Positions 1-5,009 of a DNA stretch of 5,058 nt are shown in pieces (the stretch's first letter is position 1; every line of letters begins with the position of its first letter). Under the pieces are notes generated by a model. The model saw only the letters and a program-made list of their open reading frames with translations, searched no databases and was not told the DNA's origin. The translations under genes were made by a program, and so were the position numbers. Source of the stretch: an uncultured Ruminococcus sp. (GTDB lineage Bacteria > Bacillota > Clostridia > Oscillospirales > Ruminococcaceae); contig CAMHMM010000164.1 in assembly GCA_946186215.1 (NCBI GenBank), forward strand, positions 1 to 5,058. Reading direction: 5' to 3'.

Positions 1-24
1 CCCCTCTCGTCAAGCGACTTATAT

Positions 25-53
25 ATCATACCACACACCCAACCAAATGTCAA
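25..53 (-). promoter_or_regulatory. Strong housekeeping promoter firing off the left edge
   Basis: On the minus strand a perfect -35 box TTGACA (48-53) is followed, after exactly 17 bases, by TATGAT (25-30). The -10 box is preceded by TGTGG, and an A-rich stretch precedes the -35 (GTGAAAAAAGCGC), as in strong stable-RNA or highly expressed promoters. The start point would be near 17-19, so the transcript leaves the window almost at once and its product cannot be seen. CGCTTGAC recurs 40 bases downstream (9-16) and could be the -35 of a second, tandem promoter whose -10 lies outside. The boxes are seen directly; activity is inferred. Confidence 0.7.
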
Positions 54-203
54 GCGCTTTTTTCACTTTTGTCGCATATTCTATATCTTTTTCGTTTTTA
101 CTATATCCGGTTGTGCAAATCGTTTAGTTTTTCGCTTGTTTTCGTCTTTGATGTATACTGTATACAGTTCAACTGATCCCCGTTTTCAGCTCTGCTTTTT
201 CCC
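54..203. other. AT-rich gene-free spacer
   Basis: This stretch lies between the outward promoter on the left and the palindrome/terminator pair on the right. I see no open frame with a ribosome site on either strand. It is rich in T runs on the plus strand (A runs on the minus strand), which could act partly as an upstream element for the promoter at 25-53. The only clear internal structure is the 12-bp palindrome at 157-168. Confidence 0.5.
157..168. repeat. 12-bp perfect palindrome, possible operator
   Basis: ACTGTATACAGT is its own reverse complement, and just upstream TGTATAC is repeated in tandem (152-165). Short perfect palindromes of this kind often bind dimeric repressors. It lies about 105 bp upstream of the -35 box of the outward promoter, far for a repressor but acceptable for an activator. 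No regulator is encoded next to it, so the role is a guess. Confidence 0.3.
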
Positions 204-249
204 TTTTTTTCGTGATTTTCAAAAAATTTTTTGAAAATCACGAAAAAAA
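204..249. repeat. 46-bp perfect palindrome without spacer
   Basis: Two 23-base arms (204-226 and 227-249) are exact reverse complements meeting at AAAAAA/TTTTTT. Each arm carries T7, then CGTGATTTTC, then A6. It can extrude as a cruciform or form a long RNA hairpin from either strand. It ends in A7 rather than T7 whichever way it is read, so it is not itself a classic intrinsic terminator. Its right outer run (243-249) also serves as the U-tract of the terminator at 243-276. It may be a real DNA structure or an assembly artefact. Confidence 0.8.
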
Positions 250-276
250 TCCCCGAAACGACAGGTCGTTCCGAGG
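243..276 (-). terminator. Intrinsic terminator of the three-gene cluster
   Basis: Read on the minus strand, CCTCGGAACGAC (265-276) pairs with GTCGTTTCGGGG (251-262). This makes a 12-bp stem with two G-U pairs and a tiny CT loop, probably opened to four bases in practice. It is followed by one A and seven Ts (243-249). It lies about 92 bases after the last stop codon at 369 and is well placed to end leftward transcription of the cluster. Confidence 0.8.
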
Positions 277-368
277 TACTATAATAGTTTTCCAATATCA
301 CCAAAATGCCGGTTAATGTCTTGAGCCTATCCGTCATGATATTTGCAGACGCATATACAATAAAATGA

Positions 369-686
369 TCAGCCCGGGATGCCTCCGAGAAATCCGATGA
401 GCAGCACAATGCCGCCGATAGAGGTAAGTACCAGTATACTACCATAAATTATCAGCAGGATGGTGCCGAATTTGCTTTTGTACTTTATCCGCGCTATGAC
501 CGCAAGCACCCACGCCGCAATATAGGATGCAATATCGATAAGGCCTGCAAAAGCATATGCAGCAGCTGTCGTCCCTGAAATATCACCGTTCATGAATATG
601 CCTGCTATCAGAAAAGTCACGACAGGCATCACAAACATGAGTATAAGCGAGATAATACATAATCTGTTTGCGTCTTTGTCTGACAT
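369..686 (-). CDS. Small hydrophobic membrane protein, unknown function
   Basis: This 105-residue protein is mostly membrane. Hydrophobic segments run at about residues 9-33, 41-67 and 73-102, with a short charged start (MSDKDANR) and a basic loop (ARIKYKSK, 65-72) between helices 2 and 3, which suggests that loop faces the cytoplasm. There is no cleavable signal and no recognisable catalytic motif. The ATG follows a weak purine-rich site (AAAGGGG) about 12 bases upstream, so translation may lean on the gene before it, which stops 23 bases earlier. It is the last gene before the terminator at 243-276. It could be a membrane partner of the neighbouring proteins. I do not recognise the family; that it is a gene is likely from position, frame and hydrophobic pattern. 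Confidence 0.7.
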   Translation of the reverse strand: MSDKDANRLCIISLILMFVMPVVTFLIAGIFMNGDISGTTAAAYAFAGLIDIASYIAAWVLAVIARIKYKSKFGTILLIIYGSILVLTSIGGIVLLIGFLGGIPG

Positions 687-709
687 TGCGCCGATCAGCC
701 CCTTTAATG

Positions 710-1192
710 TTATTTGGAGTGCGTAGTTGAGATCATTCCGCTATCAAGATATGCATAAAGCATAGCCCACATATCACGGTCTGTATTCATATACAAAGAC
801 TCTTCAAGCTCGCCGAGCCTGCCGCTGAATTCATCGTATAGTTCATCATAGCCGTCCTCGTTTCCCCTGCCTTCAAGGAGCGGCGAATAATGCATATCAA
901 GGCGGAGAGCCTCCGAAAGTATATCCGCATCTGCTTCATCGCCAATGGCACGGAATGCATCAATTATCCTCTGATACCGTTCTGTCGGAATATTGCCGGT
1001 ATAGGGCGTGAAAAAGCCCCCCATAACACATTCCGAATCAAAATCTATGATGTGCATCGCATTCTGCAGAAAATCATCACATTCAAGCCGCTGCTCCTCA
1101 TCATAACTATACATTTCAAGCGCCAGCTTTTCGCAAAGAGCTTCACCCGAAAGCCCTTTGGTATCCATCTCACTTCCGTCGAGCCATTTCAT
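710..1192 (-). CDS. DMP19/DUF4375-like soluble protein
   Basis: The start is placed at ATG 1190-1192 (MKWLDGSEMD) because GGAGG lies nine bases upstream. The frame stays open to 1300, but that extension is basic, low in sense and overlaps the preceding gene. The product has 160 residues, is acidic and soluble, with no signal or membrane segment. From memory of the family, it fits the DMP19 (DUF4375) layout: an acidic helix (FLQNAMHIIDFD, 41-52), a GGFF core (58-61), then RIIDAFRAIG (75-84), ADILSEAL (89-96), and a C-terminal acidic helix (YDELYDEF, 115-122) running to an LYAYLDS end (145-151). The biochemical role of this family is not established; members often lie near secretion or toxin/immunity-type genes, but nothing here proves that. 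It sits 26 bp after the upstream membrane gene and 23 bp before the next, so the three are probably cotranscribed. Confidence 0.75.
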   Translation of the reverse strand: MKWLDGSEMDTKGLSGEALCEKLALEMYSYDEEQRLECDDFLQNAMHIIDFDSECVMGGFFTPYTGNIPTERYQRIIDAFRAIGDEADADILSEALRLDMHYSPLLEGRGNEDGYDELYDEFSGRLGELEESLYMNTDRDMWAMLYAYLDSGMISTTHSK

Positions 1193-1218
1193 CCTGTTTC
1201 GCCTCCGTAAATATGCTG

Positions 1219-1662
1219 TCAGATGAAGTATATCCCCGCTGCAAGGTATACGCCGATGCCCGTCATTATTATCCCCAGCACAAGCCCGATTCGGCTGCAC
1301 AGCTCCGCATTTCTGTCAAACACGCGCCTGCCCTTTGTAAACACTACCATAACGGATTTTTCCTGCTTGTAGAGGATATCCTTGAACGCCACCTCACCCG
1401 GGAACATATTCGGGTACTCCTCGCCGTCTATGATATAGAACACCCTGTCCAGCGAGCCCCAGTAATTCTTCTCCGTGCGGGAATAATGCGCCTCTACGCG
1501 CTTTGCGCCGATCATCATGATATTCGTAACCACGAAAAACACCGTTGTGCCCGCCACCAGAATGAACATACCGGCGAAGATCACCGACAGTATTATCCAT
1601 TTGCTCACACCCAGTATCCACAGAATCAGCAGTATTATGATCGCACCCAACAGCAGACTCAT
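1219..1662 (-). CDS. Three-helix membrane protein, DUF3592-like pattern
   Basis: The start is set at ATG 1660-1662, with AGGCGGTGA a few bases upstream; a TTG at 1690-1692 would add ten residues but has no better site. The 147-residue product has two adjacent N-terminal membrane segments (about 2-19 and 22-52), a soluble stretch (53-122) with RVEAHYSRTEKNYWGSLDRV and VMVVFTKGRRVFDRN, and a C-terminal membrane helix (124-146, GLVLGIIMTGIGVYLAAG). A soluble insert flanked by helices is reminiscent of DUF3592-type proteins, but this is only a resemblance of pattern. It is first of three small genes and follows argF by about 100 bp with no obvious promoter between, so it may be expressed by read-through. 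Function unknown. Confidence 0.72.
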   Translation of the reverse strand: MSLLLGAIIILLILWILGVSKWIILSVIFAGMFILVAGTTVFFVVTNIMMIGAKRVEAHYSRTEKNYWGSLDRVFYIIDGEEYPNMFPGEVAFKDILYKQEKSVMVVFTKGRRVFDRNAELCSRIGLVLGIIMTGIGVYLAAGIYFI

Positions 1663-1686
1663 GAGATCACCGCCTTTTAAACTATA

Positions 1687-1717
1687 GGGCAACAGAGGCG
1701 CACTGCCCCCGCTGCCC
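1687..1717 (-). other. 13-bp GC-rich stem-loop between argF and the membrane gene
   Basis: On the minus strand GGGCAGCGGGGGC pairs with GCCTCTGTTGCCC, giving 13 consecutive pairs (three G-U) around a five-base loop AGTGC. The following bases are TATAGTTTAAAAGG, so there is no proper T-run. It resembles a weak or partial terminator, or a stabilising/processing hairpin that lowers expression of the genes after argF. It ends about 24 bases before the chosen start of the next gene, just ahead of that gene's ribosome site. Stem seen directly; role inferred. Confidence 0.5.
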
Positions 1718-1763
1718 GTATGGATTTCCCGATAAATTTCTTATGTAATTCTGCAAGTCAGAC

Positions 1764-2678
1764 TTACTTTTTCTGCATCAGCTTGACCATAACGGCCTTC
1801 TGTGCATGGAGACGGTTCTCAGCCTCGTCGAATATCTCATTTGCGTGAGCCTCGAATACCTCTGCGGTGATCTCCTCGCCCCTGTGTGCGGGCAGGCAGT
1901 GCTGCACCATTGCATCGGGCTTTGCGGCAGCCATTACGCTGTCATTTACCTGATAGCCCTTGAATGCTATGCGGCGCTTCTCGGCTTCGCCCTCCTGTCC
2001 CATGGATGCCCACACATCTGTAAATACTGCGTCTGCATTCTCCGCAGCCTTTTCGGGAGATGTGGTAAGGGTGAATTTATCGCCGTATGCCTTTGCAAAT
2101 TCAAGAACATCCGCATGGGGCCTGTAGTCGTCGGGGCAGGCAACAGATACGCTCATACCGGCTGTAAGGCCGCCTACGATGAGAGAGTTGGCCATATTGT
2201 TGCCGTCGCCGATATATGCCATTTTGAGCCCGTCAAACTGTCCCTTGTACTCCCTTATCGTCATAAGGTCAGCCAGTACCTGACAGGGGTGGCAGTAATC
2301 GGTAAGGCCGTTGATTATGGGTATCGTGCCGTACTGTGCAAGGCTTTCTACCTCAGCCTGCTCAAAGGTACGGATCATGATGCCGTCAAGATAGCGCGAG
2401 AGCACCCTCGCAGTATCCTCCACAGGCTCGCCCCTGCCTATCTGGAGATCACGGGATGAAAGGAACAGCGCATTGCCGCCCAGCTGATACATTCCCGTCT
2501 CGAAGGATACCCTTGTTCGGGTAGAGGACTTCTGAAAGATCATGCCCAGCGTCTGCCCTTCAAGAAGGCGGTGGGGTATTCCATGCTGACGGTCGTATTT
2601 GAGCTGATCGGCAAGGTTGAGTATATCGGTTATATCCTGCTGAGTAAGATCAGCCATTTTAAGAAGATGCTTTTCCAT
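1764..2678 (-). CDS. argF: Ornithine carbamoyltransferase
   Basis: It makes citrulline from ornithine and carbamoyl phosphate, a cytosolic step of arginine synthesis. The 304-residue length is normal for the family. The N-terminal carbamoyl-phosphate domain carries SSTRTR (51-56) and SFETGMYQLGG (58-68); HPCQ (130-133) is the second phosphate/carbamoyl site; the C-terminal ornithine domain has IGDGNNMANS (156-165), DVWASMGQE (221-229) and HCLPAHRGEE (260-269) with the expected Cys261. All key residues are present. GGAGG sits seven bases before the ATG, inside the end of argD, and the argD stop and this start overlap by one base (TAATG), indicating translational coupling. A related carbamoyltransferase (for example putrescine) is possible in principle, but the HCLP motif and the argD neighbour favour argF. 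Confidence 0.96.
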   Translation of the reverse strand: MEKHLLKMADLTQQDITDILNLADQLKYDRQHGIPHRLLEGQTLGMIFQKSSTRTRVSFETGMYQLGGNALFLSSRDLQIGRGEPVEDTARVLSRYLDGIMIRTFEQAEVESLAQYGTIPIINGLTDYCHPCQVLADLMTIREYKGQFDGLKMAYIGDGNNMANSLIVGGLTAGMSVSVACPDDYRPHADVLEFAKAYGDKFTLTTSPEKAAENADAVFTDVWASMGQEGEAEKRRIAFKGYQVNDSVMAAAKPDAMVQHCLPAHRGEEITAEVFEAHANEIFDEAENRLHAQKAVMVKLMQKK

Positions 2679-3856
2679 TACTGTTCCTCCAAAATATTCT
2701 TGAGTATCTCTATCCCCTTGTCGATCTCCTCATAGCTTATCGTAAGGGGCGGCAGCAGACGGAGCTTATCCTTTGCGGTGAGTATCAAAAGCCCGTTTTC
2801 CGCAGCTTTAGCCAGCACCTCGGGTGCCTTTTTCGTTTTAAGCCTGATGCCCATCATAAGGCCGATGCCGTCAACGCCCTCTACCTCGGGTATCTCCAGC
2901 AGCTTTGTCGTGATATAATAGCCCTTCTGAGCCACCTCGTCAAGGAAGCCCGCGGATGTCACCGTGTCGAGGACTGCCAGCGCACCTGCGCATGAAACAG
3001 GGTTGCCGCCGAATGTAGAGCCGTGCATACCCTTTCCGAGAACATCGGCGCATTTTTCGCCTGCAAGGCAGACACCCATGGGAAGGCCGCCCGCAATGCC
3101 CTTTGCAAGAGTGGTCACATCGGGCTTTACTCCGAAGCGCTCGGATGCAAGGAAGGTGCCCGTCCTGCCGACACCCGACTGTATCTCATCGGCGATAACG
3201 AGGATATCCTTTTCGCCGCAGATGCGGAAGATATCATCAACGAAATCCTTGTTGAGAACATTGATGCCGCCCTCGCCCTGTATGAATTCGATCATAACCG
3301 CGCAGATGGTCTTATCCTCATCAAGGAGCTTTTCAAGTGCGGCGCAGTCATTGGCGGGAGTGTGTACGAACCCCGGTGTGAACGGGAAGAAATAATTGTG
3401 GAACACATCCTGGCCTGTTGCAGAAAGGGTGGTGACCGTCCTGCCGTGGAAGGAATTCACAAGGGTGACTATGGTCTGCCTGCCCTGACCGTATTTATCA
3501 AAGGAATACTTCCTTGCGATCTTTATTGCACATTCGTTTGCCTCAGCGCCCGAATTGCCGAAGAACATATTTTTGCAGCCTGTGACAGCACAGAGCTTTT
3601 CTGCCAGCTCAGCCTGCACCTTTGTATAGAAATAATTGGAGGTGTGCTGGATGGAGCGCACCTGAGCGCAGACCGCATCAGCCCACTTTTCGTTGCAGTA
3701 GCCCAGAGAGTTGGTGCCTATGCCGCTGCCGAAGTCGATATACTCCTTGTTGTCCTCGTCACAGGCATATTCGCCCTTTCCCTTGTCGAGAACGATGGGC
3801 AGCCTGCCGTAGGTATGCATAACATGGCTGTCGAATTTATCTATCGTAGAAGACAT
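2678..3856 (-). CDS. argD: Acetylornithine aminotransferase
   Basis: A class III PLP-dependent aminotransferase that converts N-acetylglutamate 5-semialdehyde plus glutamate to N-acetylornithine and 2-oxoglutarate in the cytosol. The 392 residues match the family. Seen in order: DFGSGIGTNSLGY (41-53), cofactor phosphate loop FFGNSGAEANE (98-108), SFHGRT (135-140), the E-IQGEGG segment (190-197), IADEIQSGVGRTG (221-233) with Asp223 for the PLP ring nitrogen, TLAKGIAGGLPMG (249-261) with Lys252 as Schiff-base lysine, and HGSTFGGNP (278-286). No key residue is missing. An ideal ribosome site, AAGGAGG, precedes the ATG and overlaps the stop codon of the small gene before it. Some ArgD enzymes also serve lysine synthesis as succinyl-diaminopimelate aminotransferase; pairing with argF points to arginine as the main role. 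Confidence 0.96.
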   Translation of the reverse strand: MSSTIDKFDSHVMHTYGRLPIVLDKGKGEYACDEDNKEYIDFGSGIGTNSLGYCNEKWADAVCAQVRSIQHTSNYFYTKVQAELAEKLCAVTGCKNMFFGNSGAEANECAIKIARKYSFDKYGQGRQTIVTLVNSFHGRTVTTLSATGQDVFHNYFFPFTPGFVHTPANDCAALEKLLDEDKTICAVMIEFIQGEGGINVLNKDFVDDIFRICGEKDILVIADEIQSGVGRTGTFLASERFGVKPDVTTLAKGIAGGLPMGVCLAGEKCADVLGKGMHGSTFGGNPVSCAGALAVLDTVTSAGFLDEVAQKGYYITTKLLEIPEVEGVDGIGLMMGIRLKTKKAPEVLAKAAENGLLILTAKDKLRLLPPLTISYEEIDKGIEILKNILEEQ

Positions 3857-3868
3857 TTTTATTCCTCC

Positions 3869-4150
3869 TTACCAAAGACTTGCGGCATTTTCGGAAATGA
3901 CCTTCTTATCCTTGGTGTATTCATATTCAAAATAAGTCCTGCCGTAGGGGGTGAGATCAAGAGTGCCCGTGATAAGAGCGCTCCTGCAGAGATCGGCCGC
4001 CTGCGGCTCACTGATATATGTGTTCATCAGCTCTGTCTGGCTGTTGTCGGCAAGTCTGATAAAGAATGCTCTCCACTGGGTGCTGTAGCCCGCGCACGCC
4101 GCTTCTGCGATATATGCGCAGCTTTCGCTGGTATTGAAAAGTACTCTCAT
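3869..4150 (-). CDS. 93-residue protein of unknown function leading the arg unit
   Basis: The start is ATG 4148-4150 (MRVLFNTSES). A GTG three codons earlier is in frame but forms part of the ribosome site AGGTGA, so it is unlikely to be used. The 93-residue soluble protein has no membrane segment or signal, an Ala/Cys-rich early part (ESCAYIAEAACAGYSTQW, 9-26; Cys11, Cys19, Cys55), a predicted helix near 48-60 (SEPQAADLCRSALI) and an aromatic stretch (YGRTYFEYEY, 69-78). It is the first gene after the promoter at 4238-4265. Its TAA is joined to the argD ribosome site (TAAGGAGG), so its translation probably feeds argD. I do not recognise the family. It could be a small regulator or partner of the arginine enzymes, or only a coupling leader gene; nothing in the sequence decides. 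Confidence 0.78.
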   Translation of the reverse strand: MRVLFNTSESCAYIAEAACAGYSTQWRAFFIRLADNSQTELMNTYISEPQAADLCRSALITGTLDLTPYGRTYFEYEYTKDKKVISENAASLW

Positions 4151-4160
4151 ATCTATCACC
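4145..4160 (-). promoter_or_regulatory. Ribosome site that decides the start of the small leader gene
   Basis: On the minus strand AGCAGGTGATAGATATG places AGGTG six bases before ATG 4148-4150. The in-frame GTG (4157-4159) lies inside this site, so an automatic call giving a 96-residue product (MIDMRVL) is probably three residues too long. Confidence 0.65.
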
Positions 4161-4223
4161 TGCTTTCAGGGGAATTCTCCCGCGATCTTTTTTCTCATTT
4201 AACCAAATACGAGACATGCCCGC

Positions 4224-4239
4224 ATTGAATATAATCAAT
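4224..4239. promoter_or_regulatory. Near-palindrome over the arg transcription start, candidate operator
   Basis: ATTGAATATAATCAAT is a 16-base inverted repeat with only the two positions 4229 and 4234 unpaired. It covers the end of the -10 box and the likely start point, the usual place for a repressor. ATTCA resembles half of an ArgR/AhrC arginine box, but the spacing between halves is about two bases too short for the consensus, so arginine control is plausible yet unproven. Confidence 0.35.
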
Positions 4240-4265
4240 TATACTATGAAAACCGCAAAAGTCAA
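4238..4265 (-). promoter_or_regulatory. Promoter of the small gene-argD-argF unit
   Basis: On the minus strand TTGACT (4260-4265) and a perfect TATAAT (4238-4243) are separated by 16 bases. The AT-rich stretch just upstream of the -35 includes the 12-bp palindrome ATTTTATAAAAT (4278-4289). The start point falls near 4230-4232, giving a leader of about 80 bases before ATG 4148-4150. Because the -10 box covers it, an ATG at 4238 in another frame cannot be the start of a gene. Confidence 0.75.
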
Positions 4266-4326
4266 GGGATTTTGCATATTTTATAAAATAATTCACATTC
4301 CGCCCGATTTATACGCTATATATCGT

Positions 4327-4365
4327 ATAATATGCATGGCATGATGTATATTATGCAGTATACCA
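4327..4365 (-). promoter_or_regulatory. Possible second upstream promoter with a dyad
   Basis: An extended -10, TGGTATACT (4357-4365), lies after the 6S terminator. The TTGACA beside it is 12 bases away, too close to be its -35. Just downstream is an inverted repeat with 11-base arms (4327-4337 and 4344-4354), one mismatch and a six-base spacer, placed like an operator. If active it would give the arg unit a leader of about 200 bases. Weak case, from motif and position only. Confidence 0.3.
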
Positions 4366-4384
4366 CTTACTGCCTGTCAAATAT

Positions 4385-4411
4385 AAAAAGCGGACCGAAT
4401 GATCGATCCGC
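4385..4411 (-). terminator. Intrinsic terminator of the 6S RNA unit
   Basis: On the minus strand GCGGATCGA and TCGGTCCGC form a nine-pair stem (one G-U) with a four-base TCAT loop (4390-4411), followed directly by TTTTT (4385-4389) and more AT-rich sequence. It ends transcription from 4658-4686 before the arg promoter, so the RNA is an independent unit and not the arg leader. Confidence 0.85.
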
Positions 4412-4419
4412 GTAGATCT

Positions 4420-4621
4420 CATAACCGCCTTGCCGCCGTGTGGAAATCAGTAACCCGCTGTCAGCAGGTGGGCAACAGCCCGGCAGATTCACGCTCCCTT
4501 CGTCCGTTGCTCCGCACATCTAATGCGGCGGGAGGTCTGCAATCCACTGTCGGAGACTGAATCCCTATTAAGAAATGTGGGTCCGCATATACCACACTCT
4601 ATCGGTCAAGGCAGAAGTTGG
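4420..4621 (-). ncRNA. ssrS: 6S RNA, regulator of housekeeping RNA polymerase
   Basis: 6S RNA mimics an open promoter and binds the housekeeping sigma-RNA polymerase holoenzyme, damping transcription mostly in stationary phase; polymerase can copy a short pRNA from it to escape. Here the core is closed by a long-range helix, CUGCCUUG (4607-4614) with CAAGGCGG (4425-4432). Next to it are the family blocks: CCGAUA (4600-4605) on the 5' side, and GGGUUAC (4450-4456) and CGGCGGC (4432-4438) on the 3' side, arranged as in E. coli 6S RNA (GCCGAUA ... GGGUUAC ... GCGGCGGC). A side hairpin AGUGUGG/CCACAUU matches the one in the 5' half of the E. coli central bubble; GUGUGG can also pair with CCACAC (4438-4443). 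The interior forms local hairpins (for example CCGCA/UGCGG). Ends are approximate: the primary transcript should run from about 4651 to 4385. Assigned from remembered motifs, not a covariance search. Confidence 0.85.
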
Positions 4622-4651
4622 TAAGAAAAGGGTATATGATCACTTTTCTTA
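4622..4651 (-). other. Hairpin at the 5' end of the 6S transcript
   Basis: On the minus strand TAAGAAAAG (4643-4651) and CTTTTCTTA (4622-4630) are exact complements around a 12-base loop, starting at or within a base or two of the predicted transcription start. Such a hairpin could protect the 5' end or mark a precursor that is trimmed to the mature RNA. It is outside the conserved 6S core. Confidence 0.55.
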
Positions 4652-4657
4652 AGTATC

Positions 4658-4686
4658 ATTATACCATAAATGAACTGTCAATTCAA
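4658..4686 (-). promoter_or_regulatory. Promoter of the 6S RNA
   Basis: On the minus strand TTGAAT (4681-4686), a 17-base spacer and a perfect TATAAT (4658-4663) preceded by TGG, giving an extended -10. The start falls near 4650-4652. A TTGACA five bases further in is at the wrong distance (12 bases) to be the -35. Confidence 0.75.
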
Positions 4687-4766
4687 TGACTAAAACAGCT
4701 TAAATGCATTCATTATTTTTGTGCATTATGACAATTTTGTTTACAATTTGGTATGGACACTGACTG

Positions 4767-5009
4767 TCAGTGCGCGATCGGGTGATCTATCACCACGCGG
4801 CGAAGCTCACAGTTGCCCATATAGAAATCACGGTAGCCCTCAACGGTCAGGTTTGAAGCATAGCACTCTATGATGCGGCATATCCCGCCGTGGCACACAA
4901 ACAGCACCGTAGAATCAGGGTACTTCCTGTAGACCTCGTCGATAAAGCCGTATGTCCTTGCAGCAAGATCAAAGGCGGATTCCCCGTTCGGGAAACGGTG
5001 GCACAGATC
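4767..5009 (-). CDS. Histidine phosphatase family protein, C-terminal part
   Basis: Only the last 80 residues are present; the gene runs off the real end of the contig, so the N-terminal RHG motif with the phospho-accepting histidine is missing. What remains shows the second half of the phosphoglycerate-mutase-like fold: FPNGESAFDLAAR (6-18) with the conserved Glu of the GES motif, and VLFVCHGGICRIIE (35-48) with the second catalytic histidine at 40, ending NCELRRVVID (66-75). Members remove or move phosphate groups on sugars, nucleotides or cobalamin precursors; the substrate cannot be told from this part. The apparent start MLFRS upstream is encoded by sequencing adapter and must not be annotated. 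The TGA lies inside a short dyad (4758-4772), CACTGAC/GTCAGTG, without a T-run. Confidence 0.85.
   Translation of the reverse strand, partial: DLCHRFPNGESAFDLAARTYGFIDEVYRKYPDSTVLFVCHGGICRIIECYASNLTVEGYRDFYMGNCELRRVVIDHPIAH

Noticed and set aside
101..445. 114-residue minus-strand frame (MVVYWYLPL...)
   Set aside because: It overlaps the end of the small membrane gene, crosses the terminator and the palindrome, and has no ribosome site.
1193..1300. N-terminal extension of the DMP19-like gene
   Set aside because: A GGAGG site nine bases before ATG 1190-1192 and overlap with the upstream gene favour the shorter form.
1213..1680. 155-residue plus-strand frame
   Set aside because: It is antisense to the three-helix membrane protein; the product is His/Tyr-rich and has no good ribosome site.
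1806..2459. 217-residue plus-strand frame
   Set aside because: Antisense shadow of argF.
4198..4224. Arginine leader peptide (MRACLVFG) for attenuation
   Set aside because: No ribosome site, a single Arg codon, and no terminator/antiterminator pair in the leader.
3023..4228. 401-residue plus-strand frame
   Set aside because: It is antisense to argD, whose motifs are intact; the product is Cys/Ala/Gly-rich with no family motif.
4008..4238. 76-residue minus-strand frame (MIIFNAGM...)
   Set aside because: Its start lies in the -10 box of the arg promoter, before the transcript begins, and it overlaps the better-supported 93-residue gene.
4385..4651. T-box or cobalamin riboswitch controlling the arg genes
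   Set aside because: No T-box GGGUGG/ACCGCG or cobalamin core sequence; 6S blocks fit better, and the arg unit has its own promoter after the terminator.
4758..4772. Terminator for the phosphatase gene
   Set aside because: The seven-pair dyad has a one-base centre and no following T-run on the minus strand.
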